From JANNRW01 sp031401815 (lineage in GTDB: Bacteria > Desulfobacterota > Desulfuromonadia > Geobacterales > DSM-12255): 12,178 bases of DNA. The notes beneath the pieces are model-generated. The model had not been told where the DNA came from. It made no database searches and saw only the letters and a list, made by a program, of their open reading frames with translations. Where the stretch lies: positions 1 to 12,178 of the forward strand of contig JANNRW010000051.1 in assembly GCA_031401815.1 (NCBI GenBank). Reading direction: 5' to 3'. The first letter of the stretch is position 1; each line of letters opens with the position of its first letter. A program made the translations under genes and the position numbers. Below are positions 1-7,817 of the stretch, one piece after another.

Positions 1-115
<115 letters not shown>

Positions 116-123
116 ATTTATGA

Positions 124-164
124 AAAAGAGCCCCGCTTCTCAATCAGAGATGCGGGGCTCTTTT
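124..164 (+). terminator. Intrinsic terminator of the rRNA operon
   Basis: A perfect 13-bp inverted repeat runs from 124-136 (AAAAGAGCCCCGC) to 152-164. After one T:T mismatch, an inner 4-bp stem (138-141 with 147-150) closes a 5-nt loop. The stem has a GC-rich core flanked by an A-tract on one side and a T-tract on the other, so it could stop transcription from either direction. It lies about 10 bases after the 5S 3' end, as expected for the end of an rrn operon. Confidence 0.95.
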
Positions 165-198
165 GCGTTGTTTTAATCCTGGTTAAAAACTGCTGTTC

Positions 199-225
199 TT
201 GACGATCACTTTCATCTGGTATACT
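199..225 (+). promoter_or_regulatory. Candidate sigma-70 promoter for the secreted-protein/comEC unit
   Basis: TTGACG (199-204, 5 of 6 to the -35 consensus) is followed after 15 bases by TATACT (220-225, 5 of 6 to the -10). TGG directly before the -10 gives an extended -10 element. The spacer is 2 bp shorter than ideal, which the extended -10 could offset. It lies 38 bases upstream of the ATG at 264 and just after the rRNA terminator, where a new transcript should begin. This is inferred from sequence only. Confidence 0.6.
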
Positions 226-263
226 GTCAAAGAAAACCTCTACTTACTTCGGGAGAGATCTCC

Positions 264-1421
264 ATGAAAAAATTCATCTGTCTGCTTGCAGTTCTGATGT
301 CTTCCTTCACTGTTTCTCATGCTGCTGATATGAAAGCGGGCGTCAACCCGGTAACGCAGCTCGACTTTGCGGCAAGGCTGATTGACAATTTTGGCTGGAG
401 TGAAGGGCTTCCGGATAAACCGTCTGAAAGGGATTATCTTGCAGTATTAAATGGTAAAAGGTCATTCAAGTTTGAGGCAGAAGATATATTTGATCAAAAG
501 ACAGATCCGCTTTCAGTGAGGGACTATAATATCTTTGGAGATTTTACCGGACGCGGCTGGATTCATGGGATGCCCGTCCCTTCTGCTGTACATTTTTCGG
601 TTTTTTTGCCGCTATCCGGCAAATATACTGTGACAGCCGCAGCCAAGGGTTTCGAGCAACTATGGTCTGTTGCAGGGAGAGCTTTCAAGGTGAATGCTAC
701 TCAAAGGCTGAAGGATCTCCTTATCGGTCAGGTACTTATACCTCCCGGACGTCTAGAATTCAATGCAGTTATCCCTCCTGACGGCGGGATTGATTATATA
801 CTGTTTACAGCCCCTTCTCTTGCACCGATTGAGCCTGTTTCCGGCTGGAACTTTACTGCACCGATTACGAGAGGTCAGCTTGCCGAAGTCAGAGGGGCGC
901 TGATCGGCAATGAGCATCTGCTGCCTGATGACAAGTTGTACAAGGCAAGATTAATCTCTCCGGCAGCTCTCAATTCTCTTCCGCCTGGGGTTCAGATTAC
1001 AGAAAGCCAGGTTCATGGGAAACCGTTGTCACAGAAATGGGTCAGAGCAGGTCAAGCACCTGTGACTCTCAATATCCCCTTTGAGGCCGAAAAGCCTGGG
1101 GTCTACAGGGTTCGCGTCCGTTACTTTGGAGCACCACTTATGGCCGGTTTTGGTTCAAGGGGTGTAACTGTTGAAAGTAAGCCCTACCTTGAGTGGGTTG
1201 ATCTGGGAGCATTTCGACTGACAAAGTCAGAGCATGTTCTCCAGCTGCATCTTCCCTCATCAGGTGGTGTTGACCAGGTAGAGATAACCCGAAAACTATC
1301 TTCTGTTACTGATTACCTTGCTCTTGCCGGGCTTGCTGGCAATCCTGACGAGAACATCCTTCCAGATGATCTTGATGGTATCATGAAATCCCTGCAGGAA
1401 GCTTTCAAGGAGAGAAGATGA
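264..1421 (+). CDS. Secreted protein of unknown function with an internal duplication
   Basis: The function is not recognised. Residues 1-20 form a clear Sec signal peptide: KK at positions 2-3, a hydrophobic core, and a likely signal peptidase I cut after SHA-20. The mature protein is therefore periplasmic or extracellular, with no further membrane segment. Two stretches, 119-182 and 279-342, align without gaps at an offset of exactly 160 residues. Shared positions include G-x-Y-x-V at the start, a mid glycine (155/315) and P-x-x-G-G-x-D at the end (171-177/331-337), about 13 identities in 64. The predicted beta pattern resembles carbohydrate-binding-module-like sandwiches, but that is a guess. 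The tail (about 343-385) is acidic then charged. The start is supported by GGGAG at 251-255, 8 nt before the ATG. The stop lies 4 nt before comEC, so the two are probably co-transcribed. Confidence 0.88.
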   Translation: MKKFICLLAVLMSSFTVSHAADMKAGVNPVTQLDFAARLIDNFGWSEGLPDKPSERDYLAVLNGKRSFKFEAEDIFDQKTDPLSVRDYNIFGDFTGRGWIHGMPVPSAVHFSVFLPLSGKYTVTAAAKGFEQLWSVAGRAFKVNATQRLKDLLIGQVLIPPGRLEFNAVIPPDGGIDYILFTAPSLAPIEPVSGWNFTAPITRGQLAEVRGALIGNEHLLPDDKLYKARLISPAALNSLPPGVQITESQVHGKPLSQKWVRAGQAPVTLNIPFEAEKPGVYRVRVRYFGAPLMAGFGSRGVTVESKPYLEWVDLGAFRLTKSEHVLQLHLPSSGGVDQVEITRKLSSVTDYLALAGLAGNPDENILPDDLDGIMKSLQEAFKERR

Positions 1422-1425
1422 ACTG

Positions 1426-3837
1426 ATGGCCGTCCCAAGATCAAGGCCACTCCTTCTTCCCTTATGCGCTCTGATTGCCGGTATTGCAGTTGCCGGCAGT
1501 TACGGATATTTTCTCCCTGGCTACTCTCTGCCCCTTATCCTCGCTGTTACTGCTCTCACCATATTTCCCTCTGCAAACAAACTATTTCTTGCAGCTGTGT
1601 ATATTCTTCTCTTTATCTGTGGCAACCTTGTCATGAAGCCGATATTGAAGCCGGACATGGAGAGTCTCTCTTTATTGGAACGATATGACTCCAGGCAACT
1701 TCTCATCGAAGGGGTAATTCAGAGACGGCCGGAGGCAAAAGAAGAGGGTTTTCGTCTTCTGATAAGACCTGATCATCTCTTTTATGAAGGGGAGAAGCTT
1801 TTTCCGGTCGGGCTTGTAATGCTGCGTGCAGGTAGCGGGAAGATCAGGTTTGCAACCGGAGATCGTATTCGCTTTGTCGGTAAACTGCGCTCACCCCGAA
1901 ATTTCGGTACTCCGGGTGAATTCAATGCAGAGCGATATTATGCACTCAAAGGGATTATCGCGACATCTTTTGTGAAGAGTGCCGACTCGCTTGTAATAAT
2001 AGATTCAGGGAGTAAATACTCTTTTCAGAGGTATTTCGACAACAAGGCAAACAAGATCGGTAATTTTATCATGGCGTCTCTCCCTCCTGTTGAAGGGGGT
2101 ATTCTCAAAGCCCTTCTCATAGGGGATGTTTCTGATATATCACAAGAGCTCAAAGACTCTTACAGCCGGACAGGTGTGAACCATATTCTCTCCATTTCAG
2201 GCTTTCATGTCGGGATTATAGCGCTGGCTCTTTTCCAGATCTGGTTTGTACTCTCCCGGCTCTTTCCGTCAATTCTGCTCTATCTTAATTTGCGCCGCCT
2301 GGTCTATGCAGCCTCGTTCCCCTTGATTCTCTATTATATGTTTTTATCAGGCGCTGCTCCGGCTACTGTCAGATCAGTCCTCATGCTCGGATTTCTTGCG
2401 GCCGGGTTGCTGCTGGAAAGGGAGTTCGATCATATCAACTCACTGATATTGGCAGCGCTTGTACTATTACTGATGAATCCTGAAAACCTTTATGACATAT
2501 CATTCCAGCTTTCTTTTACAGCGCTCTGGGGGATCATGGTGCTGACACCTCTGTTCATGACCCCTTTCAAGGCACTCAAGGAGAGGAGATGGTATGGTAT
2601 CCTCCAACTTTTGGCTGTTTCCCTTGCTGCAATATCAGCTACACTGCTCCCGATGGCACTCTACTTTCAGCAATCGAGCCTGACAGGACTGGCCAGTAAT
2701 CTCTTCGTAGTACCTCTTCTGGGATATGGCGCGGTTATTGCCGGAATAAGCGCTATTCCTTTAATTGAGATTTTACCTCAAGTTGCATCACTATTTCTCA
2801 ACCTTGCAGGTTTTCTGGCAGCGCTCTCCAACACAATAATCGCTGCACTGGATCATCTGCCGCTGTTGCCGGTATTTATCCCGACGGAAGTCGATATACT
2901 GATTTCATTTGGCGCCTTACTCTTTATTACACTTGCTGAAAAAGATAACGTAAAGTGGGGAGGAGTGCTGACAGCCCCTATCCTTTTGATTACTCTTCAT
3001 AATTTGCCTCAAGCCAGGGACTCCTTTTTGTTAAGGGTCGATTTTCTAAGTGTGGGTCAGGGGGAGTCTACACTTATAACATTTTCTGACCAGAAAAAGA
3101 TGTTGATAGATGGGGGCGGGGCTCTGCACGAGAATGGCACTGATGTTGGCAAGAGGCTGCTGCTGCCGGCACTGCGTACCCTTGGCGTGAAGAGAATCGA
3201 CTATCTTGTATTGTCACATCCACATCCGGATCATATGCAAGGGGTAACTGCTGTAGCCGAAAGCATGGCGGTTGGTGAATTCTGGGAGAGTGGTGCAGCA
3301 GGAGGAGAGGAATATAACAGACTTAAAAGGGCTCTTTCTGTACGGAATGTGCCAGTAAAAAGAGTTTATGCCGGAGTATCTCCGGTTATTTTGTCCGGAG
3401 TCAGTTTTACTTTTCTTCATCCTTCTCCAGCAGATATTGATAGCGATCACGGATTTGATCTTAATGACGACTCTCTGGTTTTCCGACTGGAGTCAGGAGG
3501 TTTTTCCGCACTTTTTACGGGCGATATAGGTTATCAGGAAGAGAAGAAGCTGACAGCTGAACCTGGGTTGTTGAAAAGCACTCTTTTGAAAGTACCTCAT
3601 CATGGCAGTCGCCATTCAGTATATCCGGAGTTTTTCCGGGCAGTTTCTCCTCAATTTGCGCTGATCGGAGCAGGGTATCGCAACAGTTTCGGACTCCCTT
3701 CATCAGCAGCTTTAAAAGAGTTGCAGAGTGTTGGGTCTGAAATCTATCGCACAGATTATGATGGAACAGTAACCATCAAGATTCTGCCAGAGGGGAAAAG
3801 CCCTTTAATATCAGCCCGGAAGCGGCATTTGCATTGA
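1426..3837 (+). CDS. comEC: ComEC/Rec2 family DNA-uptake channel
   Basis: ComEC carries incoming single-stranded DNA across the inner membrane during natural transformation. At 803 aa the protein has the full family layout. Residues 10-70 hold N-terminal membrane helices, and 85-200 a soluble DUF4131-type domain. Residues about 220-505 form the polytopic competence domain, with the hallmark ILSISGFHVGII (254-265) and ISFQLSF (358-364). From about 535 there is a metallo-beta-lactamase-like domain. Its metal-site motifs are intact: D562 in LIDGGG, H598-x-H600-x-D602-H603, TGD at 698-700 and PHHGS at 724-728. The nuclease-like domain therefore looks competent. The ribosome site AAGGAG (1407-1412) lies 13 nt upstream of the ATG, rather far, so translation may be helped by coupling to the upstream gene, which ends 4 nt before. 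No comEA-like helix-hairpin-helix gene is in the window. Confidence 0.96.
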   Translation: MAVPRSRPLLLPLCALIAGIAVAGSYGYFLPGYSLPLILAVTALTIFPSANKLFLAAVYILLFICGNLVMKPILKPDMESLSLLERYDSRQLLIEGVIQRRPEAKEEGFRLLIRPDHLFYEGEKLFPVGLVMLRAGSGKIRFATGDRIRFVGKLRSPRNFGTPGEFNAERYYALKGIIATSFVKSADSLVIIDSGSKYSFQRYFDNKANKIGNFIMASLPPVEGGILKALLIGDVSDISQELKDSYSRTGVNHILSISGFHVGIIALALFQIWFVLSRLFPSILLYLNLRRLVYAASFPLILYYMFLSGAAPATVRSVLMLGFLAAGLLLEREFDHINSLILAALVLLLMNPENLYDISFQLSFTALWGIMVLTPLFMTPFKALKERRWYGILQLLAVSLAAISATLLPMALYFQQSSLTGLASNLFVVPLLGYGAVIAGISAIPLIEILPQVASLFLNLAGFLAALSNTIIAALDHLPLLPVFIPTEVDILISFGALLFITLAEKDNVKWGGVLTAPILLITLHNLPQARDSFLLRVDFLSVGQGESTLITFSDQKKMLIDGGGALHENGTDVGKRLLLPALRTLGVKRIDYLVLSHPHPDHMQGVTAVAESMAVGEFWESGAAGGEEYNRLKRALSVRNVPVKRVYAGVSPVILSGVSFTFLHPSPADIDSDHGFDLNDDSLVFRLESGGFSALFTGDIGYQEEKKLTAEPGLLKSTLLKVPHHGSRHSVYPEFFRAVSPQFALIGAGYRNSFGLPSSAALKELQSVGSEIYRTDYDGTVTIKILPEGKSPLISARKRHLH

Positions 3838-3862
3838 CACAGTGGCTATAGTGCTGTATTAA
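3834..3862 (+). promoter_or_regulatory. Strong candidate promoter overlapping the comEC stop codon
   Basis: A perfect -35 box TTGACA (3834-3839) is followed after exactly 17 bases by TATTAA (3857-3862, 4 of 6 to the -10). The -35 box contains the comEC stop codon TGA (3835-3837). A second AT-rich hexamer, TATAAG, follows a few bases later. The ATG of the diguanylate cyclase gene lies about 48 bases after the -10. It probably lets that gene and hisS be expressed independently of comEC. Confidence 0.7.
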
Positions 3863-3910
3863 ATATAAGATATAGTTCATGGATAATTGATACACAGGGA
3901 GCTTCGCTTT

Positions 3911-5299
3911 ATGGAAAAAATCCTGATTGTTGAAGACGATGCGTTTTTCCGCGAGATTTTTTATGATCTCCTCAGGGAAGAAGGGTATCAGGTTGATACC
4001 GCTTCTTCAGGTAGCGAAGCTATGCGAAAGCTTTCAAAAAACAGCTATCATCTTGTGGTAACCGATATGGTGCTTCAGGATATCAGTGGCCTTGATATCC
4101 TTTCGAAGGTAAAGCAGATGGATACCGAAATTGAAGTAATAGTTGTAACCGGATACGGGAATATGGAGTCTGCAATCTATGCGCTCAAAAACGGAGCACG
4201 CGATTACCTTGTCAAGCCGATCAGTCATGAAGAGTTCAAGCATGTTGTTAAGCTCTGCATGGAGCAGCGCCGTCTGCTTGATGAAAATCAGGTTTTAAAG
4301 GATCAGATAAGGCTTTATCAGGTTAGCCAGACAATTGCCAATTGCCTTGATATTGACCGGATACAGTCACTGGTACTGGATGCTGTTGCCAAGGAGGTAG
4401 GGGCTGCCCGAGGTTATTCATCCCTTCTGGATGCCGCAAGGACTGTCATGCTTATGGAGACGAAGGAGCTTGACCGGGAAGAGGCTGAAAAAGTTGATGA
4501 ATTGATAAAAAAGAGATTCAATTGGGAAGAAGAGACCTTTACGGCGCCTGAGCGCGTCATCTTTGATTCCGCAGATGGAAAAACTGGAGTCAGAGAGGCA
4601 ATTCTCTTTCCGCTTACAGACAAGTCTGCCTTAAATGGTGTGGTGGTGCTCATTGAAGACGAAGATACACCTCTTCCAACAGAATTTAATACCGGCAACA
4701 TTCATTTCCTCCTTGAACAGACTGCCCTGGCGCTTGAAAATGCCGGTCGCTACTCAATAGCAAAGGATCTGCTCAATATTGATGAATTGACCGGACTGTA
4801 TAACTACAGGTATCTCGACATAGCCCTTGAAAGAGAGGTCAAGCGGGCAGAGCGATACGGGTTGAACATGGCAGTGATATTTCTTGATGTGGATATGCTC
4901 AAGAACGTGAATGATAACTATGGGCACCTGATGGGGAGTCGTGCTCTTAAGGAGATTGGTGTCGTACTGAAAAAATCGGTACGGGAAGTTGATATTGTGA
5001 TCCGTTATGGCGGTGACGAATACACCGTTATCCTGATAGAGACAGGCAGGCAGGGGGCTTCCATAGTTGCAGAGAGGATTCGCAGGACAATTGCAGAGCA
5101 CTCTTTCACTGTAGGGGATAATCTTGATGTAAAGCTTACAGCATCCCTGGGTTTTGCCTGCTATCCTGAAGACACCAAATCAAAACTTGAACTTCTGGAG
5201 ATGGCTGATCGAGCCATGTATCACGGCAAGGAGAGCGGCAGAAATATTGTCTCCCATGTTTCTGCAACGTTTGAGACTACCGGGCGTGAGGTACGGTAA
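3911..5299 (+). CDS. Receiver-GAF-GGDEF response regulator, diguanylate cyclase
   Basis: A cytoplasmic two-component output protein expected to make cyclic di-GMP from two GTP when phosphorylated. The 462 aa hold a receiver domain (about 2-118; acidic pocket D9-D10, phosphoacceptor D52, T80, K102), a linker helix, a divergent GAF-like sensor (about 138-277) and a GGDEF domain (about 285-450). The catalytic signature is GGDEY (367-371), a conservative change from GGDEF. Metal and nucleotide residues such as D326 and N334 are kept. The inhibitory I-site RxxD is intact (R358-D361, five residues before GGDEY), so product feedback is likely. The ATG at 3911 is chosen because AGGGAG (3895-3900) lies 10 nt upstream and the protein then starts directly with the receiver strand MEKILIVEDD. 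A TTG 24 nt earlier is less likely. No partner histidine kinase is in the window. The stop abuts the hisS start. Confidence 0.94.
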   Translation: MEKILIVEDDAFFREIFYDLLREEGYQVDTASSGSEAMRKLSKNSYHLVVTDMVLQDISGLDILSKVKQMDTEIEVIVVTGYGNMESAIYALKNGARDYLVKPISHEEFKHVVKLCMEQRRLLDENQVLKDQIRLYQVSQTIANCLDIDRIQSLVLDAVAKEVGAARGYSSLLDAARTVMLMETKELDREEAEKVDELIKKRFNWEEETFTAPERVIFDSADGKTGVREAILFPLTDKSALNGVVVLIEDEDTPLPTEFNTGNIHFLLEQTALALENAGRYSIAKDLLNIDELTGLYNYRYLDIALEREVKRAERYGLNMAVIFLDVDMLKNVNDNYGHLMGSRALKEIGVVLKKSVREVDIVIRYGGDEYTVILIETGRQGASIVAERIRRTIAEHSFTVGDNLDVKLTASLGFACYPEDTKSKLELLEMADRAMYHGKESGRNIVSHVSATFETTGREVR

Positions 5300-6553
5300 G
5301 TGGCAATAACTGCAATTAAAGGGTTTAACGATATTCTCCCCGGAGAAGTTGAAAAGTGGCAACATATAGAAGCAGCAGCCCGCAAGGTATTCAATCTTTA
5401 CGGTTTTGCAGAGATCAGGGTTCCTGTCATGGAGAAGACAGAACTTTTTGCCCGCTCTATCGGAGATGCAACTGATATTGTAGAAAAGGAGATGTACTCA
5501 TTTATTGACAAGGGTGAAAATCGTGTGACTCTCCGGCCTGAAGGGACTGCGGGTGTGATGCGGGCATTTATAGAGCAGAAACTCTATGCCGCAGATCCGG
5601 TACAAAAGCTCTATTACATGGGGCCGATGTTTCGTTACGAAAGACCGCAGAAGGGGCGCTATCGTCAGTTTCACCAGATCGGAGCAGAAGTGACCGGGGT
5701 CATGGATCCAAAGATTGATGCCCAGGTTCTAACTATGCTGACTCATCTCTTTACAGAACTTGGCATAACTGAACCAACCCTTCAGATAAACACTCTTGGC
5801 TGTCCTGATTGCAGACCATCCTATCGCAACATACTCAGCAGTTTTCTCAAGGAGAGACTTTCCGCCCTTTGCGCTGACTGCTCCAGGCGTATAGATGCAA
5901 ATCCTCTCAGAGCCCTTGACTGCAAGGTTCCCGGATGCAAAGAGGCTACATCTGATGCCCCTGCCATGCTTGATAATCTATGCAGCCCCTGTAGCGACCA
6001 CTTCAGCGCCACCCGCAACTTTCTTGAAATTGCAGGCACCACTTACCGGATTAACAGCAGAATGGTAAGAGGGCTTGACTACTACACCCGGACTACCTTC
6101 GAACTGGTCACAGGCCTTCTGGGGGCACAGAGCGCTGTTGCTGCCGGAGGGCGTTACGATGGACTCATAAAAGAGCTTGGAGGCCCTGCAATACCTGGTA
6201 TCGGATTTGCGCTGGGGGTTGAGAGAATTGCGCTTCTGCTTGATTCTGAGAAGTTTGGCGAAAAACCGGATCTTTTCATAGTTGCTCTTGGTTCACCGGC
6301 TCAGGAAAAGGCTTTTGCCCTGATGTGCAGCTTGCAACGGTCAGGCATTGCCGTAGAAACAGATTATGAAGGCAAAAGCATGAAGAGCCAGATGCGAAGG
6401 GCAGACAAGCTTTCTTGCAGATATACTCTCATAATCGGTGAAAATGAACTGGCATCAGGTATAGCCCCTCTAAAGGCAATGGCGACAGGTAGTCAGGTTG
6501 AAATCCCTCTGGATGCAGAAAACATCGCAAATTTGATAAAAGAGAATCATTAA
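5300..6553 (+). CDS. hisS: Histidyl-tRNA synthetase
   Basis: A class II aminoacyl-tRNA synthetase that activates histidine with ATP and charges tRNA-His in the cytoplasm. At 417 aa it has the normal bacterial length. Visible motifs are KGFNDILP (7-14), TLRPEGT (77-83), motif 2 FRYERPQKGRYRQFHQ (111-126), the histidine motif RGLDYYTRTTFE (257-268) and motif 3 GIGFALGVERIALLL (300-314). A C-terminal anticodon-binding domain starts at about 323. The insertion domain (about 165-235) carries eight cysteines in pairs: C168/C171, C191/C194, C208/C213 and C228/C231. This pattern could bind zinc; E. coli HisRS lacks most of these residues. The GTG start directly follows the stop of the cyclase gene, with GAGGT (5288-5292) 7 nt upstream inside that gene, so translation is probably coupled. 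Confidence 0.98.
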   Translation: MAITAIKGFNDILPGEVEKWQHIEAAARKVFNLYGFAEIRVPVMEKTELFARSIGDATDIVEKEMYSFIDKGENRVTLRPEGTAGVMRAFIEQKLYAADPVQKLYYMGPMFRYERPQKGRYRQFHQIGAEVTGVMDPKIDAQVLTMLTHLFTELGITEPTLQINTLGCPDCRPSYRNILSSFLKERLSALCADCSRRIDANPLRALDCKVPGCKEATSDAPAMLDNLCSPCSDHFSATRNFLEIAGTTYRINSRMVRGLDYYTRTTFELVTGLLGAQSAVAAGGRYDGLIKELGGPAIPGIGFALGVERIALLLDSEKFGEKPDLFIVALGSPAQEKAFALMCSLQRSGIAVETDYEGKSMKSQMRRADKLSCRYTLIIGENELASGIAPLKAMATGSQVEIPLDAENIANLIKENH

Positions 6554-6573
6554 AAGGTGTGGCCAGAGTATTT

Positions 6574-6609
6574 CTACTAATCCTGACCCCTGACTACTGA
6601 CTACTAATC
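6574..6609. repeat. Short heptamer-like repeat between convergent genes
   Basis: Three in-phase 7-mers (TGACCCC, TGACTAC, TGACTAC; 6584-6604) lie in the 63-nt gap between the hisS and DAHP synthase stops. The nonamer CTACTAATC occurs twice, at 6574-6582 and 6601-6609, bracketing and partly overlapping the 7-mers. No GC-rich hairpin with a T-run is visible in this gap, so I cannot point to a conventional terminator for either gene. The function is unknown. Confidence 0.55.
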
Positions 6610-6616
6610 AGAAATT

Positions 6617-7684
6617 TCAGACAAGTTTTCTCCCGCCACATATTTTCAACCTGCCATGAGCTTCGCGTAAAATACGCGCTGTTGTCTTCCAGTCTATGCA
6701 CTTGTCTGTTATTGATACACCATATTTAAGAACTGAATTATCAACCGACATGGACTGATTTCCACCTTCCAGGTAACTTTCGATCATAACCCCTGAAATA
6801 GAACTGTTGCCAGCCTCGATCTGATTTATAACTGCATCAAGAACAGAAGGCTGTTTTTCATGGTTTTTCTCGGAGTTCCCATGGCTGCAATCAACCATGA
6901 TCGTTGGGAGCAAGCCGGACTTTAACAGCATCTCCTCTGTTCTGGCAATGTCTTCGGGGTGATAATTCGGCTTTTTCCCGCTGCCACGAAGGACAATATG
7001 TACATCCGGATTACCGTTAGTCTGCACAATCGAGGTGAGACCCTCCCGATTGATGCCAAGAAAGCTGTGTGAATGCAGTGCAGCAATCATGGCGTCAATT
7101 GCTATCTGCATGTTGCCGTCAGTCCCGTTTTTAAAGCCAATAGGGAAGGAGAGACCGCTGGCCAGCTCCCTGTGGGTCTGCGATTCAGTAGTCCGTGCAC
7201 CGATAGCCCCCCAGCAGATCATATCTGCAAGATATTCAGGGGTAATCGGATCAAGCATCTCATTTGCCACCGGAAGACCAAGCTCGGTCATCTTGCAGAG
7301 CAGATTTCTGGCAATACCAAGCCCTTTGGAAATTCTGTGGGAACCATCCATGTCCGGATCATTGATAAGCCCTTTCCAGCCGACAGTCGTGCGGGGCTTT
7401 TCGAAATATACCCGCATGATAATGAAAAGCTGATCGCTCAGCTCGGCAGCAAGTGTAGCCAGCCGTTCGGCATAATCAATAGCCCCCTTGGGGTCGTGGA
7501 TCGAGCAGGGGCCGACTACAACCATAAGTCGGGGGTCTTTACCACGCAAAATATTCTTTATCTGTTCGCGGCTATTGGTTATGAACTCGCTCCCCCCATC
7601 GCTTAAAGGGAAGACCTGACGAAGGTCGGTAGGCGCAATTATCGGGGTAATGCTTTTTATTTTCAGGTTATTGGTTTTTATCAT
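6617..7684 (-). CDS. aroF: DAHP synthase, type I-alpha (AroF/AroG/AroH family)
   Basis: 3-deoxy-D-arabino-heptulosonate 7-phosphate synthase condenses phosphoenolpyruvate with erythrose 4-phosphate, the first step of the shikimate pathway. At 355 aa it matches the E. coli enzymes (about 350). Landmarks are VVGPCSIHDP (56-65), the PEP-site stretch EKPRTTVGWKG (95-105), GAIGARTTESQ (159-169), FKNGTDG (184-190), DCSHGNSEKN (265-274) and GVMIESYLEGGNQ (298-310). The four metal ligands known from AroG appear as C60, H268, E302 and D327. The Phe-, Tyr- or Trp-sensitive isozyme type cannot be decided by eye, so the symbol stands for the family. The ATG is supported by AGGA (reverse complement of 7692-7695) 7 nt upstream. 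The gene stands alone, convergent with hisS and divergent from the GGQ gene. Confidence 0.96.
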   Translation of the reverse strand: MIKTNNLKIKSITPIIAPTDLRQVFPLSDGGSEFITNSREQIKNILRGKDPRLMVVVGPCSIHDPKGAIDYAERLATLAAELSDQLFIIMRVYFEKPRTTVGWKGLINDPDMDGSHRISKGLGIARNLLCKMTELGLPVANEMLDPITPEYLADMICWGAIGARTTESQTHRELASGLSFPIGFKNGTDGNMQIAIDAMIAALHSHSFLGINREGLTSIVQTNGNPDVHIVLRGSGKKPNYHPEDIARTEEMLLKSGLLPTIMVDCSHGNSEKNHEKQPSVLDAVINQIEAGNSSISGVMIESYLEGGNQSMSVDNSVLKYGVSITDKCIDWKTTARILREAHGRLKICGGRKLV

Positions 7685-7720
7685 CTGCTGATCCTGTCAA
7701 ATGGTTTAAGTTAGATGAAT

Positions 7721-7738
7721 ATAAAGGATTATCTTTAT
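7721..7738. repeat. Small inverted repeat, possible operator
   Basis: ATAAAG (7721-7726) and CTTTAT (7733-7738) form a 6-bp inverted repeat with a 6-bp spacer. It overlaps the candidate -10 of the DAHP synthase promoter, where a repressor site would be plausible. The sequence is AT-rich and short, so chance is a real alternative. Confidence 0.25.
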
Positions 7739-7763
7739 AGCAGATTTACAGCTGATTTTACCA
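7734..7763 (-). promoter_or_regulatory. aroF: Weak candidate promoter for the DAHP synthase gene
   Basis: On the minus strand TATAAA (7739-7734) is preceded by TGC, giving an extended -10 element about 50 bases before the start codon. The -35 region is poor (TGGTAA at an 18-bp spacing, 3 of 6). A TGTAAA half-site lies between them, but no full TyrR box (TGTAAA-N6-TTTACA) is present. Regulation by aromatic amino acids is therefore not shown. Confidence 0.35.
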
Positions 7764-7817
7764 GCAAAACATGGCAGAATTCGACATGGTAGAACAGTTT
7801 GCAACAGGGGGCAGTTT

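Noticed and set aside
3887..3910. Upstream TTG start adding eight residues to the cyclase
   Set aside because: The ribosome site AGGGAG (3895-3900) lies inside this extension and is well spaced for the ATG at 3911, which begins exactly at the receiver domain.
7073..7606. Long open frame antisense to the DAHP synthase gene
   Set aside because: It shows no recognisable domain and lies wholly within a well-supported conserved gene on the other strand.
7758..7787. Minus-strand 9-residue frame with Phe and Trp codons before the DAHP synthase gene, as an attenuation leader
   Set aside because: There is only one Phe and one Trp codon, no terminator/antiterminator pair downstream, and the likely promoter lies after it.
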